This document shows, piece after piece, positions 15,051 to 22,937 of a DNA stretch of 24,822 nt. How positions within the stretch are numbered: the first letter of the stretch is position 1; each line of letters opens with the position of its first letter. The notes beneath the pieces are model-generated. The model worked only from the letters and a program-made list of their open reading frames with translations, was not told the DNA's origin and ran no database searches. Origin of the DNA: Halobacteriales archaeon QS_9_67_15. Its GTDB lineage: Archaea; Halobacteriota; Halobacteria; Halobacteriales; Haloarculaceae. The stretch covers positions 1 through 24,822 of the forward strand of contig PXSD01000068.1 in assembly GCA_003023165.1 (NCBI GenBank). The letters run 5' to 3'. The position numbers and the translations under genes were made by a program.

Positions 15051-15995
15051 TCAGCTGATCGGGCTCGCGGGCTCGACGAGCCGCTTGAATCCGTCGGCGA
15101 ACGACAGCGATGGTTCGTACCCGAGCTGGCTACGCGCCCGGCCGATGGCGGCGCGACTGTGTTTGATGTCGCCGTCTCGCGGGTCGCCGTAGACGACCTC
15201 GCTGTCGGCGTCGAGGAGCCGCGTGACGTGTTCGGCGACTTTCTGGACGGAGACGCCGGTGCCGGTCCCCACGTTGTAAGCCTGGCCGGTCTCCTCAGTC
15301 GTCGCCGCAAGCAGGTTCGCCCGGACGATGTCGTCGACGTGGACGAAGTCCCGCGTCTGCGTGCCGTCGCCGTCGATGGTCAGGATGGCGTCGTTCCGGG
15401 CCCGGTCCAGAAATGCACTCACGACCCCGCTGTACCCGCCCGCTTCCATCCCCGGTCCGTAGACGTTGAAGTACCGCAGCGCCACCGTCGGCAGGCCGTA
15501 GAGGTCGGCGTACGCACGCGTGTACTGGTCGGCGGCCAGTTTGTCGATACCGTACGGCGACGTGGGCCGCTTCCGGTCCGTCTCCCGGATCGGCAGCGTG
15601 TCGGGCTCGCCGTACACCGCCGCGCTCGAGGCGGTCACGACGCGGGCGTCCTCGCGACGAGCGGCGTTCAGGAGTTTCACCGTCCCGGAGGCGGTCCGAC
15701 GGTGCCCTTCGACGGGTGACCGGACCGAGGCCCCCACGTCTGACAGTGCGGCCTGGTGGAAGACCACGTCCGTCCCCGCCATCACCGACTCGAGGTCGAC
15801 CGCGTCACGAACGTCTCCTTGGACAAACTCGGCGTCGGCCGGGACGGCCTCGCGGTCGCCGGTCGAGAGGTCGTCGAGGACCGTCACGTCACAGTGGTCG
15901 GTCAGCGCCGCCGCGAGGTGACTGCCGATGAAGCCGGCGCCGCCGGTCACGAGCACCGACTGCCCAGCCAGGTCGTCGGCGATTTCACCCGGCAC
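15051..15995 (-). CDS. NAD-dependent sugar epimerase/dehydratase (extended SDR, UDP-glucose 4-epimerase-like)
   Basis: A 314-residue nucleotide-sugar enzyme that looks intact. The NAD-binding motif is VLVTGGAGFIGSHLAAAL and the acidic adenosine contact follows in VTVLDDLSTGD. Catalytic residues are visible: Ser/Thr in VVTASSAAVYGEP and the YxxxK pair in SPYGIDKLAADQYTRAYADL. Substrate-side motifs are LRYFNVYGPGM, GTQTRDFVHVDDIVRA and YNVGTGTGVSV. It starts with GTG 15995, supported by a strong Shine-Dalgarno (AGGAGGTGA on the minus strand, 16010-16002). The exact sugar substrate cannot be read; GalE-like or UDP-GlcNAc 4-epimerase are both possible. It is the only complete enzyme of the sugar region and lies downstream of the damaged deacetylase on the same strand. 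Confidence 0.88.
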   Translation of the reverse strand: MPGEIADDLAGQSVLVTGGAGFIGSHLAAALTDHCDVTVLDDLSTGDREAVPADAEFVQGDVRDAVDLESVMAGTDVVFHQAALSDVGASVRSPVEGHRRTASGTVKLLNAARREDARVVTASSAAVYGEPDTLPIRETDRKRPTSPYGIDKLAADQYTRAYADLYGLPTVALRYFNVYGPGMEAGGYSGVVSAFLDRARNDAILTIDGDGTQTRDFVHVDDIVRANLLAATTEETGQAYNVGTGTGVSVQKVAEHVTRLLDADSEVVYGDPRDGDIKHSRAAIGRARSQLGYEPSLSFADGFKRLVEPASPIS

Positions 15996-16001
15996 GACCG
16001 G

Positions 16002-16010
16002 TCACCTCCT
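16002..16010 (-). promoter_or_regulatory. Strong ribosome binding site of the epimerase
   Basis: Minus-strand AGGAGGTGA, ending six bases before the GTG start at 15995. Strong Shine-Dalgarno sites are uncommon in this window, where most genes look leaderless. This implies the epimerase is translated from an internal position of a longer mRNA, as in an operon with the upstream deacetylase. Confidence 0.7.
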
Positions 16011-16243
16011 GCTTCGGACGGGGGCTGTCGCATGGACTCGGTTCGGCTCCACCGGGACGATATCTCACACCCACTCTGGTCGTGGCACTCGGGTCGGTCT
16101 CTGGCATCAGTCCGAGTGGCGGTGACCGGGGCCATAGTTATAGATCCCCTGCGCGACCCGTAGCTGTCTTCTTCTCGGGTATCGAAGCGAGAAGCGTCTT
16201 CGGCGAGTTCCGGACCGCGGGACTGCCCGCAGGGAGACGGCCC

Positions 16244-17162
16244 CTACGCGGTCGTCTTCCCGAAACGGCGGGCGATCTCGCCCATCGTCGTAACTGAGAC
16301 CGCGTCGCGATGCTCGGAGGCTCGCGTCTATACGCTGGACGTGTGCGTCGCCGACCAGGTTGTTCGGGTGGAGCCAGAGATGTGACACGCCGTCGGAATC
16401 GGCGGCGGCGGCAAGCCCGCGTTCGACGAGTTCGATGACCGGATCGCCGACGACCGGTTGGGAGAGGCGGAGTGGCGCGCCCTCGAAGCTGAACAGGAAC
16501 AGCGACGCCGGGATGTCGATGAGCCCGTATTCGTCAACCGTCGGCGTCACGAGCGGTGGGTGTCCGAACCCGAACGCAACCGTCCGCAGCTTCTCGGGGA
16601 ACGACCGTCGGGACGCCGACTGGCGCCCGCGATAGCTCTCGAACCCGTAGTCTGCGAGCACGCGCCTGTGGCCGACGTTGTTGCGCGGATACACGGCGGA
16701 GGTGAGGTCTATCCCCCACTCCTCCGCGACGTCGAGGCTGCGCTCTAGCTCCGCGGTGGCCACGGTCTCCGTGGTCTCCGGCGCGCCGAACTCGACGTGA
16801 GAGTAGGTGTGACACCCGACCTCGTGAGCTGGTCCGGAGTCCCGGATGGTCTCGATCGGGTCGGCAGCATACCGCAAGGCCGAGCGGTCCGCCCACTCCT
16901 TACGCTTCTGCACGAACCACTCGGTCCCCACCGGATGGTCCGGGTGTCGTCCGTCACAGGACTCGTGGAAGAGGTGCCCGACGACGGCCCACGTCGCGGG
17001 GACGTCGTACTCCGCCAGCAGGTCGCAGAGCGTCAGCCACCCCGACCGGGCGCTCTCGACGCGTGACTCGGGCGGCGTATCAAAGTCGACGGACCCCCAC
17101 CCCAGCTCCGCGTCGACTGAGATGACTACCGAACCCACACGTCTCGACACTTGTTCATGCAC
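16244..17162 (-). pseudogene. Polysaccharide deacetylase family protein, frameshifted near the C-terminus
   Basis: NodB-fold carbohydrate deacetylase. Conserved parts are SVVISVDAELGWGSVDFD (catalytic Asp region), VPATWAVVGHLFHESCDGRH, EVGCHTYSHVEFG (metal-binding His-x3-His), SAVYPRNNVGHRRVLADYGF and HLWLHPNNLVGD. The main frame starts with GTG 17162, about 25 bases after the TATA-like box. After QRIDA (near 16325) it runs on as an Arg-rich, non-conserved tail to 16107. In the next frame the proper ending is present, ASEHRDAVSVTTMGEIARRF then GKTTA and a TAG at 16246-16244. One extra base (or two missing) explains this. The catalytic core is upstream of the lesion, so partial activity is possible. 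Confidence 0.8.
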
Positions 17163-17507
17163 CAGTGCAGGCCCCTGTCAATTATATTATACCGTCGTTG
17201 TCTGTTTCCGGTTAACCGCTCGATGAATCATGCGAGAGCAGTAAGTCCGATTCGATCGGGCACCAAAATACCAGAACGCGATTATGTATTCAGACGTATC
17301 ACAAGAGCACTAGCTATACGTGCCGTTAGCGAATCCGAATCGTAGACGACTGTGTACGACCTGAAGTCGGTGATATGATGAGGCGTGGCGTCGGAGTACT
17401 CCTAAACTGAAAAGAAAGATCTGACAGCAGTAGTCGATTCTACTAGAAAACAGGTACGTATCGACGCGGGTCTTGTTCGTCGGCGAGCGCGGCCGTGGTC
17501 GGCGGCC
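17163..17507. other. Gene-free, AT-richer gap
   Basis: About 345 bases with stop codons in all frames and clearly lower GC than the genes around it. It holds the deacetylase promoter at its left end. I see no coding remnant, repeat or RNA gene. It separates the deacetylase from the tail of the degraded aminotransferase on the same strand. Confidence 0.4.
17181..17192 (-). promoter_or_regulatory. TATA box for the deacetylase
   Basis: The minus strand reads GGTATAATATAATTG across about 17193-17179. Its centre is roughly 25 bases before the GTG at 17162, fitting a leaderless or near-leaderless mRNA for the deacetylase-epimerase pair. Confidence 0.5.
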
Positions 17508-17857
17508 TCACTGGACCTGGTAGACGGCCAGCGCATCGGGATGGCCTCGCGGTCGGCTTCGCTGAGCCCGGGGTAGACGGGGAGCGAGCAGACCTCCGAC
17601 GCGGCCCGCTCGGCGACCGGGAAGCCGTCGTCCACGTGGTCGTAGGCGGGTCGGCGGTGGATCGGGGTGGGGTAGTAGACGCCGGTGTCGACGCCGTGGT
17701 CGACGTGACACGTCGTCGCGAACTCCCGCTCGAAGGCGCGCATCTCGTCGCTGTCGGCGAGCATTCCGCTGTCGAGTACGTCACGGATGCGCTCGCGCTC
17801 GCGCTCGCCGATGGCCGGCGAGGCGATCGGAACTGTACGGTGGTCTTCGAGGCTCAT
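17508..17857 (-). pseudogene. DegT/DnrJ/EryC1 sugar aminotransferase remnant (WbpE-like)
   Basis: Both ends of a PLP-dependent sugar aminotransferase joined with the middle missing. From ATG 17857: MSLEDHRTVPIASPAIGERE then RERIRDVLDSGMLADSDEM (family N-terminus), running at about residue 55 straight into GVYYPTPIHRRPAYDHV, then AERAASEVCSLPVYPGLSEA (family C-terminus). About 250 residues, including the PLP-binding lysine, are gone. After EADREAI the frame breaks; the neighbouring frame gives DALAVYQVQ and a stop at 17508. The ATG overlaps the stop of the acyltransferase remnant (ATGA), so the pair was an operon. In the Wbp pathway this step adds the 3-amino group to a UDP-3-keto-sugar uronate. 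Confidence 0.85.
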
Positions 17858-18038
17858 GGGAGGTCGTTCCCTCCGCACAGGTCTTCGGGGAGCGGTTCGT
17901 GGCGCGCCGGCGCACCGACGGCCAGTGAGTCGGGGGGACGTCTTCCGCGACGACCGCCCCGGCGGCGACGAAGGTGTTCTCGCCGACGGTCGCCTCTCGG
18001 AACGGGCCGTCGTTTGTTAATGAGCGCCTGTCGGTCAC
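17854..18038 (-). pseudogene. Hexapeptide-repeat sugar N-acyltransferase remnant (WbpD-like)
   Basis: C-terminal part of a left-handed beta-helix acetyltransferase: SLTNDGPFREATVGENTFVA, AGAVVAEDVPP, and in the next frame SLAVGAPARHEPLPEDLCGG then NDLP with TGA at 17856-17854. A missing base beside the six-C run (17932-17937) causes the frame change. The 5' part and most hexapeptide turns are lost; it starts abruptly 15 bases after the stop of the winged-helix gene. It overlaps the aminotransferase start by ATGA. WbpD-type enzymes acetylate the 3-amino group made by WbpE-type aminotransferases, so the order is functionally sensible. Confidence 0.8.
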
Positions 18039-18052
18039 CGCGCGACCGGCGA

Positions 18053-18535
18053 CTACTCGGTGGAGAACTGCGTCAGCGCGAGTTCGAGGTACGGCACTGC
18101 GACCGATGTCGCGTCGGTCCGCCGGATCGTCTGCTGTTGCGGGTCGTAGTCGACGAGGCCGGACTCGTCGAGCTTCGGGAGGTTCGAGTGGACGAGTCGG
18201 GTTGCGACCCTGTCGCGGAACTCCTCCGTGGAGAGTCCCTCCGGAATCCCCCCCTTATCGACGACGTACTCCACGAGGTCGTCGTACGGGACCGCTCCGT
18301 CGGCGCGAACGAGATACGCGAGTGTGTATCGGTTCCCCGGCTGTGAGAGCAGGTCGAACAACTCGTTGATCGAGACCGGACTGTCCGTTCCCGGGACGCG
18401 GTCGGCCTGTCTGTCCCATTCCGATAAACTGTCTCTGCTGTCTCGTGACTTGCTCCAGTCCGAGTCTTCCCCCGAAGACTCGGAATCCTGCCGGTCGTCT
18501 CTCGACCGACTATCTCCTGGATGCTCTGACCCCAT
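18053..18535 (-). CDS. Winged-helix DUF7344-type regulator
   Basis: A 160-residue protein from ATG 18535 (MGSEHPGDSRSRDDRQDSES), with a Ser/Asp/Arg-rich disordered first 55 residues. The DNA-binding domain follows: SINELFDLLSQPGNRYTLAY, LVRADGAVPYDDLVEYVVDK, ATRLVHSNLPKLDESGLVDY and DPQQQTIRRT. The helix-turn-helix followed by a LPKLxxxGLV-type wing is the haloarchaeal DUF7344 pattern. It has no membrane segment, unlike the two other members in this window. A TATA box 28 bases upstream fits a leaderless start. It lies directly before the acyltransferase remnant on the same strand and may have controlled or merely neighboured the sugar genes. Confidence 0.8.
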   Translation of the reverse strand: MGSEHPGDSRSRDDRQDSESSGEDSDWSKSRDSRDSLSEWDRQADRVPGTDSPVSINELFDLLSQPGNRYTLAYLVRADGAVPYDDLVEYVVDKGGIPEGLSTEEFRDRVATRLVHSNLPKLDESGLVDYDPQQQTIRRTDATSVAVPYLELALTQFSTE

Positions 18536-18558
18536 GCTCAACACTTCTCGTTCGATTG

Positions 18559-18567
18559 TTATATATT
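18559..18567 (-). promoter_or_regulatory. TATA box for the DUF7344-type gene
   Basis: Minus-strand AATATATAA (18567-18559) with GGCGAG just upstream as a possible BRE. The centre is 28 bases before the ATG at 18535. This is the clearest promoter in the window. Confidence 0.65.
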
Positions 18568-18652
18568 CTCGCCTGATTCGTGTCGGTCCTTCGTGACGGC
18601 CCGTACTGTGGGACGACGTTGGTGCGGCGGACGACCATCCCCGATTCGGGCG

Positions 18653-19231
18653 TCAGAGACGCTCTGGTCGGTTCGTAGCGGCGGCCGTCGATTCGAGCCC
18701 CGGACGCCCGTCTCGGCTCCACAGCCACGCGGCGAACCCGAGCAACGACGCTTCGGCGAGCAGATAGCCTACACTGAGCGGGGACGCAAAGAAGCCCGCG
18801 AACTGTTCGACGAGACCGAGTACATGTGGCAACGCCGCGGGCGGACTCCGGGTGGGTGCGGCGCGTAGCGGCCAGGGGAGGAACCAGACCTTCGGGCCGC
18901 CGCCGAGGACCGCCGGATACAGCACGTCGTCAGGGCGGTGGCTCAGATAGCCGACGACGAACGCGAGCGCGGGCCGCTCCCGTTCGAGGAGTATCCCGAC
19001 CGCGAGAACGACCAGTCCCAGCGGCATCGCGGTGACGAGCGAGCGCGCGAGCGTCGTCCCGCCCGGGAGTACGTCGAAGACTCAGCCCAGAGGCTTGTCG
19101 ACCAGGTCGGGGAACTGCGTCCCAAAGGTGACTGATGGCGGCTCCCGCAGTGGGCGCGGACGCCTCCACGCGAATCGGCCGAGGAGGCTGTAGGCGAGGT
19201 AGCTGATAGCGAGGTGTTCCCACGGCCACAT
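18653..19231 (-). pseudogene. Membrane metal-dependent hydrolase (DUF457/YdjM type) with an in-frame stop
   Basis: Reads as one 192-residue protein except for a single TGA. From ATG 19231: MWPWEHLAISYLAYSLLGRF, then FGTQFPDLVDKPLG, the TGA at 19084-19082, then VFDVLPGGTTLARSLVTAMP, GYLSHRPDDVLYPAVLGGGP and transmembrane segments to TGA at 18653. Family proteins have Trp at the stop position (DKPLxW), so TGG to TGA is the simplest lesion. His in WEHLAISY and GYLSH and the Asp residues are the putative metal ligands. It is not frameshifted, so it could be a recent loss. Internal initiation at 19027 would lack the first metal motif. Confidence 0.8.
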
Positions 19232-19460
19232 GTCACTCCCCCGGCGGTCGCGCAGCCACCGTCCATCTTGATGGCCGCCTGACCGGAGCTCCGCAACAGG
19301 CATGGGGCCGTCCCGAACCAGCTGTGTTCCACATGCGCGGATTCGGATGAGCGACCGGATTTGTTATGATCTCGTTACCCCTGAACGACGGACGCGACTG
19401 CGGCGTCTCAATAGGGATGATCACGGTACGGAGAGTGAACTCGGTGGAGCGTCGAAACCT

Positions 19461-19470
19461 CTTTACGTGG
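19461..19470 (+). promoter_or_regulatory. Promoter box upstream of the small ORF and MarR-like regulator
   Basis: CTTTACGTGG (19461-19470) preceded by CGAAAC (19453-19458), a haloarchaeal BRE/TATA-like pair. The centre lies about 20-25 bases before the GTG at 19484. Confidence 0.4.
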
Positions 19471-19483
19471 TAGCCGACTCGGT

Positions 19484-19606
19484 GTGAGTACAGCGGAAAG
19501 TGGGACACATCCGAGTCCCGACGACAACAGCCACGTGAGTACCCGGCACGTGACCGGGAGGTGGACGAACGCGTCCACTGCCATCCGGCAACTCCACAAC
19601 CAATAA
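19484..19606 (+). CDS. Possible 40-residue leader ORF coupled to the MarR-like gene
   Basis: GTG-started frame coding MSTAESGTHPSPDDNSHVST and RHVTGRWTNASTAIRQLHNQ, stopping at TAA 19604-19606, which overlaps the next ATG by one base (TAATG). The promoter-like box lies at leaderless distance. G/C at third codon positions is about 70%, lower than in firm genes of this window, and I know no homologue. It could be a regulatory leader or chance. Confidence 0.3.
   Translation: MSTAESGTHPSPDDNSHVSTRHVTGRWTNASTAIRQLHNQ
19561..19578. promoter_or_regulatory. Palindrome upstream of the MarR-like gene
   Basis: GTGGACG-AACG-CGTCCAC, a perfect 7-bp inverted repeat, 27 bases before the ATG at 19606. The position suits an autoregulatory operator or an mRNA hairpin. 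It also lies inside the possible leader ORF. Confidence 0.4.
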
Positions 19607-19881
19607 TGAGCACAGATTGGGACGACGTCAGCTTCGTGATCAGTTCGCGCTATCGCGTCGCGGTCCTCAAGCGACTCGCAGACGGCCCCTCGACGCCGTC
19701 GCAGATCGCCTCAGACGAGGACGTGGGCATCGCACACGTCTCGCGAGCGCTTCAGCGCTTGCGAGAACGAGAACTCGTGGACCTCCTGGTTTCCGACGAC
19801 AGGAAAAAGGGCCGCGTCTACGGCCTCACCGACCAGGGAAACACGGTCTGGGAGAAAATCGAAGCCGAAAACATGGTCTGA
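19606..19881 (+). CDS. MarR/ArsR-like winged-helix transcription regulator
   Basis: A 91-residue single-domain protein starting MSTDWDDVSFVISSRYRVAV. The fold is visible: helix LKRLADGPSTPSQIA, recognition helix IAHVSRALQRLRERELVDLL, wing VSDDRKKGRVYGLTDQGNTV, and end helix WEKIEAENMV. This layout is common among small haloarchaeal regulators and near surface-glycan genes. There is no effector domain. The start is set by family length; the ATG overlaps a small upstream frame (TAATG), and a palindrome lies 27 bases before it. Confidence 0.88.
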   Translation: MSTDWDDVSFVISSRYRVAVLKRLADGPSTPSQIASDEDVGIAHVSRALQRLRERELVDLLVSDDRKKGRVYGLTDQGNTVWEKIEAENMV

Positions 19882-20570
19882 GGGCGCGCGGCCGGTGACC
19901 GCCCCGACCAGCAAGCCGCGATACCGACTCCCGGGAGCGTCACCGCCACAGCCGCTGTCGCCCGATGGCCGCCTGACACGCCGGTGGTCTCGCCACCGTG
20001 TCGTTACGAGGGCCGTTCCCAGTCTGTTCAATACGTACTCCAAATCGAGCGTAACGCAACCATACCGACAGCGTGAGCGGCCACCCCTGTCTCCGCTCGT
20101 CCCTCCGCTGTCTCTCCGTCTACAGGCGAAGGGCTGTAATCGTTCACATCAAGTAAGGTACTGTTACGGGACCGATCGCGCCGAAATTGCAGCGTTCACA
20201 TCCCGTGTATCGTCGCCTCTCGGCGGTCGCGGTTGGTCGGGATGGGACTGGTGCCCTGGGCAGAATGGATCCGCTTCGGGGTCGAAGTCGAGGACTTCGG
20301 AGACGGCGGCGACGACTATAGAGGGCATTCGGCGCCGTGCCAGTTGAGTCGCGCTTCGCGGTCCGGGCGCACGGCAAACGTTCGACGACTCGTCCCGTGC
20401 GATCCGCAGAGTGTCAAGCTGCGGTCTGCCATCGAGGCGCGTTCGGGGACGTGCCAGTTCTGTACAGGATACGTATTCGATCGGTGCGAGACGCCTCCCG
20501 TTCGGTTACGATTCGCGAAGCGGCTTTAGGGAATGGATTACAAAGCAGTTCCGGAACGGAGTATCAGTCG
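19882..20570. other. Gap of about 690 bases without a convincing gene
   Basis: Open frames here have poor composition and no recognisable motifs. One minus-strand frame from ATG 20328 starts MPSIVVAAVSEVLDFDPEAD and then becomes low-grade; it could be a worn gene start, but I cannot assign it. GGATTACAAAG near 20534-20544 may be the promoter of the small gene that follows. No tRNA, repeat array or insertion sequence is seen. Given the remnants on both sides, this is probably decayed gene space. Confidence 0.4.
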
Positions 20571-20684
20571 ATGACGGAACACATCTCTGACAGCGACCTG
20601 GAACGGATCGCGCAGTTCGTGGACACACCGGCGTACGAACGCGAGCCGGAGCAGCTGCTCCCCGAGGACGTCGACAACGACTGA
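20571..20684 (+). CDS. Very small conserved-type haloarchaeal protein (37 residues)
   Basis: Starts MTEHISDSDLERIAQFVDTP and ends AYEREPEQLLPEDVDND. It is acidic and helical, with the pattern LxRIAxFxxTPAYEREPEQLLP that I recall from many tiny haloarchaeal proteins (DUF7331-like, from memory). The ATG at 20571 is preferred; upstream open frame is non-coding in character. No function is known. Confidence 0.5.
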   Translation: MTEHISDSDLERIAQFVDTPAYEREPEQLLPEDVDND

Positions 20685-20881
20685 TCCGAGCGGCGACACA
20701 CCTACTCGTTTCTCCTAGGCGTGCACGTATCGGTCAATAGGTCGCATTGCTACCCGCGGTTTGATGCAGGAAGCGTCTGACGACGACGGTGGTGCTCGCA
20801 CGTCCTCAATCAGAGACAGACCACACCGAAACAGTCCCTGAGCGGCCGCTGAGGCGTGTCAAGTCGGTCTCGGAGGCGTGG

Positions 20882-21427
20882 TCAGGTGTGGCGCTGGAGG
20901 TCGTCGGGTGCCTGTTGTCGATTCGTGTGCCAGACGAGCGCGTGTGCGGCGACGGTCAGAAGGAATCCGGAGAGGATGACGATGCCGAGAGCGACGTTGG
21001 AGAGCGTACCGAAGACCCAGACGTTCAGGTTCGAGAGCGCGACCAGTGCGATGCCGAGGACGGCGAGCGGGAGGTAGAGGTACTGCCACGGCACCTCGCG
21101 CTCGCCGGGGTTGAGGTACTGGTCGATGTCGCTGGCTGCGGGCGTCAGTTCCACCTCCCCGGTGTCCTGGTCGTGATTGACGAGGCCGGCGTCCTCGAGT
21201 TTGGGGACGTGAGTCTGGTACAGTGAGACGTAGACGCGCTTGCGCTGTTGCTTGGTCAGCTGGTTGACCGTCGTATCGTTCTCCCACGCGGCGACATCCT
21301 CTGCTAGCGCTGTCAACTCAACTGGGGCGTCCTCGGTCCGGAGCAGGTAGAGCACGTACCGCCGTCTCGCGCTGCTCAGGATGTCGAAGACGATGTCCTG
21401 TGTGAGGGGTTCATCTTCTGTCGCCAT
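20882..21427 (-). CDS. Winged-helix DUF7344-type regulator with two transmembrane helices
   Basis: A 181-residue protein from ATG 21427: MATEDEPLTQDIVFDILSSA, then RRRYVLYLLRTEDAPVELTA, RKRVYVSLYQTHVPKLEDAG and LVNHDQDTGEVELTPAASDI. This is the DUF7344 winged helix with the VYVSLYQTHVPKL signature. Two hydrophobic helices follow (QYLYLPLAVLGIALVALSNL and ALGIVILSGFLLTVAAHALV), so the regulator is membrane-tethered. It resembles the protein at 23995 in both halves. It stands alone on this strand between degraded sugar genes. Its signal and targets are unknown. Confidence 0.88.
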   Translation of the reverse strand: MATEDEPLTQDIVFDILSSARRRYVLYLLRTEDAPVELTALAEDVAAWENDTTVNQLTKQQRKRVYVSLYQTHVPKLEDAGLVNHDQDTGEVELTPAASDIDQYLNPGEREVPWQYLYLPLAVLGIALVALSNLNVWVFGTLSNVALGIVILSGFLLTVAAHALVWHTNRQQAPDDLQRHT

Positions 21428-21683
21428 ACGCCATCAGCCCTCGCGTCGGTCTGTCGGCGGGTTGTCACTGCTGGCTGCCACCCCGTTATCGTATCTTGAC
21501 ACAAGCAGGGAGATTAGTGGGTATCACTTTGTTACGAACTGGTTACTCCGTTCGCCCGGGACCACGATGTCCGGATCCGCATGACGGCGCCTCTCTCCGG
21601 GTATCTCGACGCTCGACAAACAGCTGTCTCCCACGCTCTGTGTCCGTATCAAACCGCTACCGGGCAAAGGAAACGCATAACAA

Positions 21684-22248
21684 GGCCGATTCTCGGCTCC
21701 ACCTCCGGGTGATTCACGAGAACGGGACCGTCCACCTCGGCGTCGGCGCCGACGTCGCAGCACACGCCCGCCGAACCGCTGCAGTCTACCCCCTCGTCGA
21801 CGACCCGGACGTGGGACGGGAACTGCTCGCGGCCGTGCGCGACCGCGACCTCGTCGTCTATGTCGGGCACATCGAGCGGTGCAGCCCGGCCATCATCGCG
21901 CTCCAGGACGTGATGGCGGTCGACGCTGCGGACGGCGACCGCGTCGTCGCCAGTCTGGAGTTCGCCGACGGCCTCGTGGCCTCGCTGACCGCCAGTCGAG
22001 TTACGCAGGAGCGCGTGCGCGACCTCGCGGTCACGGCCGAGGACTGCCACGTCGACATCGATTACATGGACCAGTCGGTCCAGATCCACCGCCACTCCCT
22101 GCCCGGGTTCGTCGCGACCAACGGCGACGTGCGCTACCATCACGAGAGCGTCATCAAGCGCCCGACCGTCGAGACCGGCGAGCCGCTAAGAACGAACTCT
22201 CCTCGGTAACGGCTGTTCGGGAGCGACGCGTCCGAGGCCCAGTAGCGC
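21684..22248 (+). pseudogene. Gfo/Idh/MocA oxidoreductase remnant (WbpB-like)
   Basis: NAD-dependent sugar oxidoreductase with lost parts. It begins inside the first Rossmann unit (LHLRVIHENGTVHLGVGADV, AAHARRTAA). It then jumps to PLVDDPDVGRELLAAVRDRD and VGHIERCSPAIIALQDVM, a family motif usually GHxERxNP, and on through VVASLEFADGLVASLTASRV, DLAVTAEDCHVDIDYMDQSV and RPTVETGEPL. The glycine-rich start and the catalytic EKP segment are absent. After GEPL the frame shifts; the next frame gives the expected KNELSSV then VRERRV. It runs into the dehydrogenase remnant, so the two were an operon. WbpB oxidises C3 of UDP-GlcNAc uronate. Confidence 0.85.
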
Positions 22249-22937
22249 CGCGCGTTCACCGGCGGTACGGTCCCGCTCGCGGTCTACGGCCTCGGCAAGA
22301 TGTGGCTCCCACTGGCCGCCGTCTACGCCGAGGCCTCCGGCAACGTGACCGGCGTCGACATCGACTCCGAAGTGGTCCGAGCGGTCGATTCCGGCGAGTG
22401 TCCGGTCGACGGCGAACCCGGCCCCCCCGAGGTCGTCGAGCGGCACGCCGCCGACGGGTCGCTGCGAGCGACGACCGACCCCGAGGCGGCCGCGGCCGGC
22501 GCGTCGCCGAACTGATATACCGAGATCACCGACGCCGAAGTGATCCCGGTCGCCGACTGCACCACCGCCGAGTGCGTGAAGGCGTTCGAGGGGCTCTACT
22601 GCGACGTCAACATCGCCCTCGCGAACGAACTCGCGACGCTGGCGGGGAGTTCGGCGTCGACGTAGCCAAAGAGCTGGTCGACAGGGGCACGACCGTCTAC
22701 GCCGTCGACCCGGTCTGCACGACGAACCCGCCTGACGGTGTCGACCGCGTCTCACTGGACGAGATCGGCGAGCGAGAACTCGATCTCGCGGTCGTCACGA
22801 CCGGACACGAGGCGTTCGCGGAGATCCCGTGGTCGGCGTTCGAGGACATCACCGTCGTCGGCAGTCGACGGTTCCTCGACGAGCGATCGGTAGCACACCC
22901 CGTCGTTCGGCTCGGTGACGGGGCCGACCGACGTTAG
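22209..22937 (+). pseudogene. Nucleotide-sugar dehydrogenase remnant (WbpA/UDP-ManNAc dehydrogenase-like)
   Basis: UDP-sugar 6-dehydrogenase in pieces. The N-terminal part reads LFGSDASEAQ, a TAG (22243-22245), then RRAFTGGTVPLAVYGLGKMW, where the normal GKMG glycine is Trp, and VYAEASGNVTGVDIDSEVV. After a TGA (22513-22515) the middle helix appears: CTTAECVKAFEGLYCDVNIA then LANELATLA. A frame change then gives EFGVDVAKELVDRGTTVYAV, DPVCTTNPPDGVDRVSLDEI and the UDP-binding C-terminus, ending at TAG 22937. Missing are most of the NAD domain, the catalytic Cys (GGHC) loop and the dimer helix. It carries two nonsense codons, one or more frameshifts and two large deletions. Its 3' end overlaps the HalOD1 gene by four bases. 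Confidence 0.88.

Noticed and set aside
20233..20529. 98-codon plus-strand frame and the minus-strand frame from 20328
   Set aside because: Composition is poor, motifs are absent and neither has a convincing promoter; only the first 20 residues of the minus frame look protein-like.
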